In this document: positions 28,378-36,403 of the stretch, piece after piece
How positions within the stretch are numbered: the first letter of the stretch is position 1
How the letters are laid out: each line of letters opens with the position of its first letter
Origin: Lachnospiraceae bacterium V9D3004
GTDB lineage: Bacteria > Bacillota > Clostridia > Lachnospirales > Lachnospiraceae
Assembly (NCBI GenBank): GCA_000621985.1
Contig: JHWW01000002.1
Span: forward strand, 62,001 to 126,000
Direction: 5' to 3'
Length of the DNA stretch: 64,000 bases
The notes under the pieces: generated by a model
Database searches by the model: none
Seen by the model: only the letters and a program-made list of their open reading frames with translations
Told to the model about the DNA's origin: nothing
Made by a program: the position numbers and the translations under genes

Positions 28378-28447
28378 TTGTTGTAGGTGCACTGGGCCGG
28401 AGGGCTACCGTGCCGGCAAGAGCGGATATTTGCCGCGAGGGCTTATT

Positions 28448-30496
28448 ATGAGTGATAACAAGAAAAAACGATTCAAAAAAATAAAGGGAAATAATCTGTG
28501 GATCACGATAATTGCATTCGTATTGATAGCTGTAGTATTTGAGAATCTGTTTGTTTTTACAGTGAAATCATTCAGCTTATATATTGTTGAATCCAGATTC
28601 ATATCCGAATATGACATTGTGAATGTCATGACAAATATGTATGACAACAACTCAGACGATGCCGATAAAGCATATAAGATGCTTGATGAAGGGAACAGGG
28701 ATTATATAGTCTGTGACAAAAGCGGAAAGATTCTTCACAGCAAGGGAGAAAACACCTGTAGTGATGAAGGTGCTTTAATAAGAACATCCCAGTCTAAGGA
28801 AGAGATACAGGTATATAAAGATTCCGAAAGAGGATATGTATATCCTGAAGACGATAAACTTGCACTGGATTTTTTGTCTTTCAGAGACTGGATAAGTGAA
28901 GATGTTGTTGATGAATCATCCATTACTATGGAAGCACATGAAATGGATGATGACATTGAAAGCGGAATATCTTTTGTGCAGGATTCAGAACTGATAAGTC
29001 TTCCTATATGGATCGCTGTCGATCTTGACGGTGGAGAAAAAGTGCTTAAAGTCAAAGCACTGTTGAATTCCAATGCAGGTGATATTATCCTGTTGGTTGA
29101 AATTGTCGGAATAATGGCTATTATAGTTGTTGCTATTCTGATATATATGCTTGTGAAAGCAATAATGAGCTTTGTAAGACAAAGAAGGCTTATAAGGTTA
29201 TTTTATACGGATCCCGTTACCGGCGGAAGCAATTGGATGTGGTATCTGTATAAAGGAGAACGGACTCTTAGAAAAAGAAGTAGTGCGGGAAAAAGTTTTG
29301 CACTGATCGATCTAACCTTTGTGAATTACAGGAATTTTTGTGTGTGTCATTCCGTATCCGAAGGAGAAGAGCTGTTAAAAAGAGTATATAATCTGATTAT
29401 TTCCGATATGAATAAAAAAGAAATATGTGCGCATATTTCTTCGGCAAATTTTGCGATTCTTATCGGTTTTGATAACGAGGAAGAGTTAAAATACAGGATT
29501 AATAATATGTTCAGAAGACTCGAAAAAACCGATGAACATCATAAGCTCTGTTTTCAGGCGGGAATCACATACGTAGTACCTGTTATCAACAGTAAAGGCA
29601 AGGCAGTGCGCAGAAAATATATCAATATTGAAGAAGAATATAACAAGGCATGTACTGCAAGCGCTACTTTGACCGATTCAATGGAGTCGCAATTCGCATT
29701 TTTCGATGACAGACTGATCGAAGAGCAGAAGTGGATGGATATAGTTCATGAGAATCAGGAGAGAGCGCTTGCAAATGAAGAATTTGTGGTATATTATCAG
29801 CCGAAATATGATCCTGTCACCAATGAATTGAAAGGTGCGGAAGCACTTATCAGATGGGTATCGCCGATATTCGGTTTCGTGAGTCCCGGAAAATTCATCC
29901 CCCTGTTTGAAAAGAACGGATTTATCACGGAGATAGACCATTATATGATCACTCACGTTGCAAGAGACCAGAAGATGTGGCTTGATAAAGGGATGAAATG
30001 TGTTCCGGTATCCGTTAATGTATCAAGAGCTCATTTTATTGAGAGTGAGCTTGCGGAGCAGATCCGTGATATGGTCGATGCGGAAGGAATACCTCATGAT
30101 CTTATTGAGATAGAACTTACCGAGAGCGCATTCTTTGATGATAAAAATGCAATGATCGAGACTATCAACAGACTGAAAGGTTATGGTTTTTCGGTTTCGA
30201 TGGATGATTTCGGCTCCGGTTATTCTTCACTTAATTCTCTTAAGGACATGCCGCTTGACGTATTAAAACTGGATGCAGAATTTTTCCGCGGGAAAAATGA
30301 AGACAACCGTGGCGAGATAATAGTATCCGAAGCTATAAGGCTTGCAAGAAGTCTTAATATGAGAACAGTTGCCGAAGGCGTTGAGATCAAGGAACAGGTT
30401 GATTTTCTGGCTTCGGAAGGCTGTGATATGATACAGGGATTTTATTTTGCAAAACCGATGCCAAAAGAAGAATTCGAAGGACGGATGAAGTCATAA
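28448..30496 (+). CDS. Membrane EAL phosphodiesterase with degenerate GGDEF
   Basis: 682 residues. One helix at about 18-38, an acidic extracellular sensor (about 40-210), a second helix (about 215-238), a GGDEF-like domain and a C-terminal EAL domain. The GGDEF fold is degenerate (SANFAILIGF occupies the active-site strand), so it should not make c-di-GMP. The EAL domain has EALIRW (465-467), ELTESAFF, the DDFGSGYSSL loop and VAEGVE, which fits an active c-di-GMP phosphodiesterase. The ATG at 28448 has GAGGG upstream; an earlier in-frame ATG at 28430 has no clear site. The degenerate GGDEF may bind GTP and regulate the EAL domain, as known for other tandem proteins. Confidence 0.88.
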   Translation: MSDNKKKRFKKIKGNNLWITIIAFVLIAVVFENLFVFTVKSFSLYIVESRFISEYDIVNVMTNMYDNNSDDADKAYKMLDEGNRDYIVCDKSGKILHSKGENTCSDEGALIRTSQSKEEIQVYKDSERGYVYPEDDKLALDFLSFRDWISEDVVDESSITMEAHEMDDDIESGISFVQDSELISLPIWIAVDLDGGEKVLKVKALLNSNAGDIILLVEIVGIMAIIVVAILIYMLVKAIMSFVRQRRLIRLFYTDPVTGGSNWMWYLYKGERTLRKRSSAGKSFALIDLTFVNYRNFCVCHSVSEGEELLKRVYNLIISDMNKKEICAHISSANFAILIGFDNEEELKYRINNMFRRLEKTDEHHKLCFQAGITYVVPVINSKGKAVRRKYINIEEEYNKACTASATLTDSMESQFAFFDDRLIEEQKWMDIVHENQERALANEEFVVYYQPKYDPVTNELKGAEALIRWVSPIFGFVSPGKFIPLFEKNGFITEIDHYMITHVARDQKMWLDKGMKCVPVSVNVSRAHFIESELAEQIRDMVDAEGIPHDLIEIELTESAFFDDKNAMIETINRLKGYGFSVSMDDFGSGYSSLNSLKDMPLDVLKLDAEFFRGKNEDNRGEIIVSEAIRLARSLNMRTVAEGVEIKEQVDFLASEGCDMIQGFYFAKPMPKEEFEGRMKS

Positions 30497-30531
30497 AATG
30501 GGCCTTTAAATCATTTTTTATAACATAAACA

Positions 30532-30690
30532 CGGCAAGCATCTGTCGTGCCCTGGCGATCAGACATTTTCCGAGGGGGGGAAAACATGGAGCATGATACT
30601 GCGGAATGTCCACAGTTGAAAAAACGAGTAGGGGGAATGAAATACTCCCTACTCGTTTTGTACTGACCCGGCAAGTGTCTGCCGTGCTCG
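30532..30690. repeat. Two copies of a CGGCA hairpin flanking the terminator
   Basis: CGGCAAGCATCTGTCGTGC (from about 30533) and CGGCAAGTGTCTGCCGTGC (from about 30670) are near-identical direct copies. Each is a short hairpin (CGGCA with TGCCG or TGTCG). They flank the bidirectional terminator at 30621-30659 in the space between the EAL gene and glnA. Confidence 0.5.
30621..30659. terminator. Bidirectional terminator between EAL gene and glnA
   Basis: A 13-base perfect stem, AAAACGAGTAGGG (30621-30633) with CCCTACTCGTTTT (30647-30659). On the minus strand it ends in TTTTTT, so it is a strong glnA terminator; on the plus strand it ends in TTTTGT. Confidence 0.88.
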
Positions 30691-30736
30691 ACTGTGTAAC
30701 AGTCCGTCGCCACGTTTCATTGTCAGTAAAGACATT

Positions 30737-32167
30737 TTACAAGTCATAATAAGTCATGAATTCTGCAGGATGAGGAATCTGGTTGATCGCAGCAGAATCT
30801 TTTCTTCTTCGTTCGATATGCTGATCAATGAGTCTCTGTGGGAATACTCCGCCTGCTGTAAGATATTCATGGTCTGCTTCGAGAGCATCAAGCGCTTCAT
30901 CAAGCGATGCCGGAAGTCCGGTGAGCTTGGCTTTTTCTTCATCAGACAGATTATACAGATTGAAGTCGTAAGGTCCCCATCCTTTTGCGTGAGGATCTAT
31001 CTGATTCTTAATTCCGTCAAGACCTGCCATAAGGATTGCGGCATATGCATAATAAGGATTGCAGGTTGCGTCAGGGTTACGAAGCTCAAAACGTTTGCTG
31101 TCAGGAGTCTTGGCATATGCAGGGATACGTACTACAGCGCTTCTGTTAGCCATTGCATATCCGATAGTGACCGGTGCTTCGAATCCCGGTACAAGTCTCT
31201 TATATGAGTTGGTTGACGGATTGGTGATCGCACACAGTGACCTTGCATGCGTAAGAAGACCTCCGATAAACCAGTGGGCTTCTTTACTTAACTGTGCATA
31301 GCCTTCCGGATCGTAGAATACCGGTTTGCCGTCTTTGAAAAGGAGCATATGTACATGCATTCCACTTCCTGCTTCATTTGCAAGAGGCTTAGGCATAAAT
31401 GTTGCGGTCTTATCGTATTTTACAGCTTCGTTTTTAATGATATATTTTGCTGACATAGTGCCGTCTGCAAGAGAGAGCATATCGCTAAGTTCAACCTCGA
31501 TCTCCATCTGTCCGCATCCGCCGACTTCATGATGGTGATATTTTACATTAATTCCCCATTCTTTCATTGCAAGACACATCTTGCTTCGAAGATCATTGCA
31601 GATATCCATCGGAAGAGAAGTGTGATAACCTGCGCCGTGCGGAACCTGATATCCGTTATTGCTGTTATCGGAAGCAGCAGCCCACGGAGCCTGCTTTGTA
31701 TGTATATTCGAAGCTACATGATTCGGTCTTATATCATATTCCACTCTGTCAAACAGATAGAATTCATATTCGGGACCGATGAGCATCTTATCGGCAACAC
31801 CCTGTTCTTTCATGTATTCAAGAGCACGGATGGCAACATTTCTCGGATACTGATCAAAAGGTCTGTTCTCCGGAAGATCTATGATCTTGACATCGCCTAT
31901 CATTGACAGTGTCGGAACTGCAGCATAGCTGTCTATAATAGCAGAATCAAGAACGGGAACGAAAACCATGTCGCTGTTTTCGATAGGAGCGTATCCGTAA
32001 TTGGAACCGTCAAAACCGATTCCGTTTTCCATTGTACCTTCGTTAAGTCTCTCTGCCGGAATGCTTAAATGACGCCATCTGCCGTCAATATCCGTCAGTT
32101 TAAAATCGACAATCTCAATCTGATTTTCTATGATCATATTTTGAATGTCTTTCAATGTCTTACCCAT
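30737..32167 (-). CDS. glnA: Glutamine synthetase, type I
   Basis: 476 residues. The family I pattern is clear: GFDGSNYGYAPIENSDM near the N-terminus, the metal-binding GPEYEFYLF, the ATP-site KPLANEAGSGMHVH, and NPSTNSYKRLVPGFEAPV with the glutamate-binding loop. The enzyme makes glutamine from glutamate, ammonia and ATP in the cytoplasm. GAGGAGGT precedes the ATG at 32167. It is a single-gene transcript with its own promoter (32340-32368), a structured leader of about 165 bases and a strong terminator. The leader suggests regulation at the RNA level; no GlnR-type operator is obvious. Confidence 0.96.
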   Translation of the reverse strand: MGKTLKDIQNMIIENQIEIVDFKLTDIDGRWRHLSIPAERLNEGTMENGIGFDGSNYGYAPIENSDMVFVPVLDSAIIDSYAAVPTLSMIGDVKIIDLPENRPFDQYPRNVAIRALEYMKEQGVADKMLIGPEYEFYLFDRVEYDIRPNHVASNIHTKQAPWAAASDNSNNGYQVPHGAGYHTSLPMDICNDLRSKMCLAMKEWGINVKYHHHEVGGCGQMEIEVELSDMLSLADGTMSAKYIIKNEAVKYDKTATFMPKPLANEAGSGMHVHMLLFKDGKPVFYDPEGYAQLSKEAHWFIGGLLTHARSLCAITNPSTNSYKRLVPGFEAPVTIGYAMANRSAVVRIPAYAKTPDSKRFELRNPDATCNPYYAYAAILMAGLDGIKNQIDPHAKGWGPYDFNLYNLSDEEKAKLTGLPASLDEALDALEADHEYLTAGGVFPQRLIDQHIERRRKDSAAINQIPHPAEFMTYYDL

Positions 32168-32197
32168 AAGTAAAAGTTACCTCCTCTATTCATTATA

Positions 32198-32334
32198 TAA
32201 TTGTAATTGGAAGCACTTCATAAAATAATAAGAATTATAGTCGAAAAGCTTGCTTTTCAGATAGAATTCTTATTATTTTTATGGGGCGGACAAGACGCTA
32301 AAAGTCTATGACGCCCCAAGGTTGCTTACAATTA
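32198..32334 (-). promoter_or_regulatory. Structured 5' leader of glnA
   Basis: Read on the minus strand, the transcript begins near 32333. A closing stem TAATTGTAA (32334-32326) pairs with TTACAATTA (32206-32198). Inside are two hairpins: GGGGCG with CGCCCC (32317-32312 and 32288-32283, with an inner AGAC/GTCT stem), and a 14-base arm pair (32278-32265 with 32236-32223) topped by GAAAAGC/GCTTTTC. The 3' closing arm ends about 10 bases before the Shine-Dalgarno sequence. This is a multi-branch fold right after the start site. It does not match a riboswitch I can name. Confidence 0.65.
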
Positions 32335-32339
32335 CTTAT

Positions 32340-32368
32340 ATTATACAACATGTGTGATGAATTCGCAA
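32340..32368 (-). promoter_or_regulatory. Promoter of glnA
   Basis: On the minus strand TTGCGA (32368-32363), a 17-base spacer and TATAAT (32345-32340). Confidence 0.75.
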
Positions 32369-32390
32369 CGAAAAAGGAATCCTATCCCGC

Positions 32391-32419
32391 TTGAAATAAT
32401 CCCTTGTATAACATATAAT
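32391..32419 (+). promoter_or_regulatory. Promoter of the small membrane protein gene
   Basis: TTGAAA (32391-32396), a 17-base spacer and TATAAT (32414-32419), divergent from the glnA promoter. Confidence 0.75.
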
Positions 32420-32475
32420 AGTAACTGTTTTAACACATAATTCAGAGATATAGTAGAAGAAAAGAGGAACCGAAT

Positions 32476-32817
32476 ATGGGTGAAAAGATAAAAAAATACA
32501 TAAAAGAGATTGATGAGATGCTCGCAAAAGATGAAGAAGGACGTGACTGGGAAAATGAAAGAAAAAAACACCTTGTGCAGATAGGATTCTTTGCACACGA
32601 GAGACTGATCCATCTCATCGTCACGGTGTTATTTGCAGTTGTAACGATAATGGTATTTTTATATCTGCTTACGGAATTCTCTATAGCGGTGGGAATCCTG
32701 CTGCTTCTTCTGCTTGTGCTTCTCATCCCTTATATCAAACACTATTATCTGCTCGAAAACAGCGTACAATATATGTATGAACAATACGACGAGCTCGTAA
32801 AACGCTCCGAACGCTAA
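32476..32817 (+). CDS. Small two-helix membrane protein of unknown function
   Basis: 113 residues. A charged, helical N-terminus (about 1-43, Lys and Glu rich) precedes two adjacent membrane helices (about 44-64 and 68-86) and a polar tail. GAGGAA precedes the ATG at 32476. It has its own promoter and is followed by a hairpin (32824-32858). I do not recognise the family. Its divergent pairing with glnA may be accidental. Confidence 0.65.
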   Translation: MGEKIKKYIKEIDEMLAKDEEGRDWENERKKHLVQIGFFAHERLIHLIVTVLFAVVTIMVFLYLLTEFSIAVGILLLLLLVLLIPYIKHYYLLENSVQYMYEQYDELVKRSER

Positions 32818-32823
32818 AGGAGG

Positions 32824-32858
32824 GGCGAGCGTCTCTGCAAACGCAGTGTCACCTCGCC
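32824..32858 (+). terminator. Hairpin after the small membrane protein gene
   Basis: GGCGAG (32824-32829) pairs with CTCGCC (32853-32858), with an inner CTGC/GCAG stem, followed by ATCTTTCTT. Confidence 0.55.
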
Positions 32859-32909
32859 ATCTTTCTTAACAAAAAATCAACAGAAAATAAAAAAATTATC
32901 AACAACCCC

Positions 32910-32938
32910 TAGACTCACACCTGATTGTTTGGTATAAT
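32910..32938 (+). promoter_or_regulatory. Promoter of the FIST/kinase operon
   Basis: TAGACT (32910-32915), a 17-base spacer and TATAAT (32933-32938), about 35 bases before the FIST gene. The -35 element is weak. Confidence 0.5.
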
Positions 32939-32972
32939 AAACCTAACTATATATATCGGGGAGGGGAGTAGT

Positions 32973-34151
32973 ATGAGGTCTATTGCTGCGTATACAGAGG
33001 AAATAGATGATCTTGAGTTGGCCGTTGAAGAATTGTTTTCGCAAATTGACGGTTTTGATCTGGCATCTGAAAGTCTCGGGATCATTTATATTGATGTTGA
33101 GGTTGATTATTCCGAATTATACCGGCTTCTCAGAGTCAGATATGATTTTCCAATAATTGGTTCAACTGCTTTGGCAATGTTCACAGACAGTCATAATGTT
33201 AATAATACCGGAATCGCAATGCTTATTCTGACAGCTGACGACTGTTCATTTTCGGTTGGAATGACACAGTCTCTCAACCTTGATAATTACGTGGAAGAGA
33301 TCAGACATACTTACGGCGAGATTGCAAAACCGCTCGATAACAAAGAAAAGCTTGTGATTCATTACAGCACAATGGGAATTATCGGAGATTATATATTATC
33401 GGCAATACAATCATCCAATAAAGAAGTATCAATATTCGGCGGCAATGCTTCCGATGTATATACATTTAATGAATTTCGCGTTTTTTGCAATGAAAAAGAA
33501 TCATCGAATTCAACGGTGCTTGCTCTAGTTTCGGGTAATATCGATCCGAGGTTTTTTGTGATAGGTTCTGTTGCGGGAAAGGCCAATGTATCTTATAAGG
33601 TTACAGAGGTTAATGATAATAAGGTGTACAAGATCGGTAATGATCCTTTTATTAAAGGACTTGAAAAGATTGGAATGGGAACTGACAAGACAGATCTTGA
33701 TATGGATTTTGTTATGTCTCCTTTCATTATGACTCTTGAACCTACAGAGGGTGACAGAATTAAAGTTGCGCGTGTCCTCTCAGAGATCGATCAGGAAAAA
33801 GGTGCGGGAATATTCACCGGAGCTGTATCAAAAGGTTCATCGTTAGAGATAGGAATAATGAATGTTGACAATCTTAGGGATTCTTTGGAAGAAGCCCTTG
33901 ACGGATTATTTGACAGCATTTTGCAGTCCGGAAAAGGATACAATACTATATTATGTATATCCTGTGCTTCAAGACATATGACACTAATCGGAAATGCCGA
34001 CCTGGAAGCAAAAGCATTATTAGAGAGAACGAGGGAAGGATGCACTGTTACGGGAATGTATTCTTATGGTGAATATTGTCCTGTGACAAGTGCGAAGAAG
34101 AACAGATACAACATATATCACAATTATACTTTTACATTATTGCTGCTGTGA
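32973..34151 (+). CDS. FIST-domain sensory protein
   Basis: 392 residues. FIST_N and FIST_C features: YDFPIIGSTALAMFT near residue 60, a central IFGGNASD segment, and VTGMYSYGEYCPV near the end, where FIST proteins typically have GxxxxGE. FIST domains are thought to bind small ligands such as amino acids and occur beside kinases and c-di-GMP enzymes. No signal peptide is present, so sensing would be cytoplasmic. GGGGAGGGGAG precedes the ATG at 32973. It is first in an operon with a soluble hybrid kinase and an HD-GYP regulator. Confidence 0.85.
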   Translation: MRSIAAYTEEIDDLELAVEELFSQIDGFDLASESLGIIYIDVEVDYSELYRLLRVRYDFPIIGSTALAMFTDSHNVNNTGIAMLILTADDCSFSVGMTQSLNLDNYVEEIRHTYGEIAKPLDNKEKLVIHYSTMGIIGDYILSAIQSSNKEVSIFGGNASDVYTFNEFRVFCNEKESSNSTVLALVSGNIDPRFFVIGSVAGKANVSYKVTEVNDNKVYKIGNDPFIKGLEKIGMGTDKTDLDMDFVMSPFIMTLEPTEGDRIKVARVLSEIDQEKGAGIFTGAVSKGSSLEIGIMNVDNLRDSLEEALDGLFDSILQSGKGYNTILCISCASRHMTLIGNADLEAKALLERTREGCTVTGMYSYGEYCPVTSAKKNRYNIYHNYTFTLLLL

Positions 34152-34224
34152 TGAACATATGATGTATGAACGGGAACGCAGAGCAAAAGACTCTACGGTG
34201 GGTCTTTACCTGATGGAGGCGCTT

Positions 34225-36384
34225 ATGGATAAGACAGAAGGCTTCAATTCAATTGAAGAAGAACTGAAGAAACTTAAGCTAGAGAATAAAAAGTTAATAA
34301 GGGCCAATGCTCGTCTTAAAAAGGACTGTGAATTTCTTAACGGATTAAAGGAACAGATCTCACGTACCCAGGATTATATCCAGAAAGAAAATCTGAAGCA
34401 GAATTTTTATAATACGCAGCTTCTCAATACCTATCCGTATCCTCTTATTATGGTAAACCGGAATATGATCACGGTTATGGCATCTAAACCATATTATGAT
34501 CACTCCATATACGGTCAGGATGATATCACTGAGGGTGTTCCTTTGGAGGATGCTCTGGTAGGGCTTTTAAGCAGGGAACAGATAAGGCAGCTTATTTTCA
34601 AGTGCAATAATGTTCTTACCAATCGTAAGGAAAGATCGTTGCTGATTGAATTCATGTATGATGGAGAAATGAGGAGCTTTCAGATCAATATCAACAGCAT
34701 GATTCAGGACGGAGAAGTATTTGGCCTGAATATTATGTTCGTAGACATGACAGAGGTTGTCAATGCAATGGAAAAAGCGGAAGCTGCCGACAGGGCCAAG
34801 AGTAATTTCCTTGCTAACATGTCACATGAGATTCGTACGCCTATGAATGTTATCTCCGGAATGGCAGAATTCATAATAAGAGACAGCAAGGATGCTGAAG
34901 CAAAGAAAAATGCTTCTATGATCAAGTCGGCATCAAAATCATTGCTTTCAATAATAAATGATATACTTGATTTTTCCAAGATCGAATCCGGTAAGCTTGA
35001 GATAATAGAAGGACCGTATCATTTTCCATCGATGATAAATGATATTGCGACAATGATTAGAGTACGACTGCAGGATAAGGATGTAGCGCTTACTCTTGAT
35101 ATAGATAAGAGCACCCCAAGTATGCTGTTTGGTGACGAGATCAGGGTTAAACAGGTTCTTATCAATCTTCTCAATAATGCAGTTAAGTTCACTAATGAGG
35201 GTATGATAACACTGACTTCCGAATGTAAGAAGATCGATGATGAGAACTGCCGTCTGACATTCAGGATAAAAGATACCGGAATCGGCATAAAAAAAGAAGA
35301 TATAAAGAAGATATTCAACAGTTTTACACAGGTGGATACAACGAGAAACCGTACTGTTGAGGGAACGGGCCTGGGGCTTGCCATAAGCAGGAGACTCGTT
35401 GATATGATGGACGGTACGTTAAATGTTGAGAGTGTTTACGGTGAAGGGTCCGTATTCACATTTGATATTATTACAAAAGTTGAAGAATGGGAGCCTATGG
35501 GAGAACTGGCTGAATCCATTAAGAAGGTTAAGCAGAGGGCGTTCCAGGTGACATTCACAGCACCGGATTGCAGAGTGCTAGTTGTTGATGATAATGTTAT
35601 GAATCTTAAGGTGGCTGAAGGTGTTCTCAAACCTTATGATATCAATATCGACTGTGCCAAGAGCGGTGCAGAAGCTATAGAGTGCTTCGAAGAAAATGAT
35701 TATGATATTATATTCATGGATCATATGATGCCGGTAATGGACGGTGTTGAAACCATGAAGCGAATCCGCAGTATGGAAGGCGGAGACAGGGTCGTTATTG
35801 TGGCGCTAACAGCCAATGCTATAAGCGGTGTCAGGGCAAAGTACGTAAAGGAAGGTTTCAATGATTTTTTGGCGAAACCGATAGGTATATCCGCAATGGA
35901 TGATCTGCTCAAAGAATATATACCGCCTGACCTGAAAAAACCGGCTACCAGATTCGGAACTGCTTTCAGTGAAGATGAAGATACAGACGAATATGATGAA
36001 GAATATTATGATGAGGAATCATATGATGAAGATGATATCATTGACAGTCTCAGTCATATCAGATATCTCAATGTGAAGACCGGAATGGAATATTGTATGA
36101 ACAGTGAAGACTTCTATGTGATGATGCTTGAAGAATATATCAACAATTCAAAGGTCTTAGAACTTAACGAATATTTTGAAAATAAGGACTGGGAGAATTA
36201 CAAGATAGTGATCCATTCCGTCAAGAGTACGTCGCTTAATATAGGGGCCGAGAGATTGTCGGATGATGCAAAGGCTCTTGAGATCGCATTGAACGATAAC
36301 AATTCGGAGTACGTGGAAGTGCATCATGAAGAGACTATCGAAGAGTATGTTCAGCTTTTGGAAGAGATTGAGAGGCTTCTGTAG
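34225..36384 (+). CDS. Soluble hybrid histidine kinase: PAS, REC, Hpt
   Basis: 719 residues. An N-terminal coiled coil (about 8-60), a PAS-like domain (about 65-170), HisKA with FLANMSHEIRTPMNV (H201), HATPase (NLLNNAVKFT, DTGIGI, GTGLGL), a receiver with D499 (IIFMDHMMPVMDG), a very acidic linker rich in Asp, Glu and Tyr, and a C-terminal Hpt with VIHSVKSTSLNIGA (H664). There are no membrane helices, so it should respond to a cytoplasmic signal, plausibly the FIST protein. The start at 34225 is preferred because GGAGG lies five bases upstream; ATG codons at 34159 and 34162 would add about 20 residues but lack a site. Confidence 0.87.
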   Translation: MDKTEGFNSIEEELKKLKLENKKLIRANARLKKDCEFLNGLKEQISRTQDYIQKENLKQNFYNTQLLNTYPYPLIMVNRNMITVMASKPYYDHSIYGQDDITEGVPLEDALVGLLSREQIRQLIFKCNNVLTNRKERSLLIEFMYDGEMRSFQININSMIQDGEVFGLNIMFVDMTEVVNAMEKAEAADRAKSNFLANMSHEIRTPMNVISGMAEFIIRDSKDAEAKKNASMIKSASKSLLSIINDILDFSKIESGKLEIIEGPYHFPSMINDIATMIRVRLQDKDVALTLDIDKSTPSMLFGDEIRVKQVLINLLNNAVKFTNEGMITLTSECKKIDDENCRLTFRIKDTGIGIKKEDIKKIFNSFTQVDTTRNRTVEGTGLGLAISRRLVDMMDGTLNVESVYGEGSVFTFDIITKVEEWEPMGELAESIKKVKQRAFQVTFTAPDCRVLVVDDNVMNLKVAEGVLKPYDINIDCAKSGAEAIECFEENDYDIIFMDHMMPVMDGVETMKRIRSMEGGDRVVIVALTANAISGVRAKYVKEGFNDFLAKPIGISAMDDLLKEYIPPDLKKPATRFGTAFSEDEDTDEYDEEYYDEESYDEDDIIDSLSHIRYLNVKTGMEYCMNSEDFYVMMLEEYINNSKVLELNEYFENKDWENYKIVIHSVKSTSLNIGAERLSDDAKALEIALNDNNSEYVEVHHEETIEEYVQLLEEIERLL

Positions 36385-36403
36385 ATATGAGAGGGAGATG
36401 CTT

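Noticed and set aside
32198-32334. The large AT-rich hairpin as a terminator of a plus-strand gene
   Set aside because: No plus-strand gene ends here; the structure lies between the glnA promoter and start and is better read as a leader.
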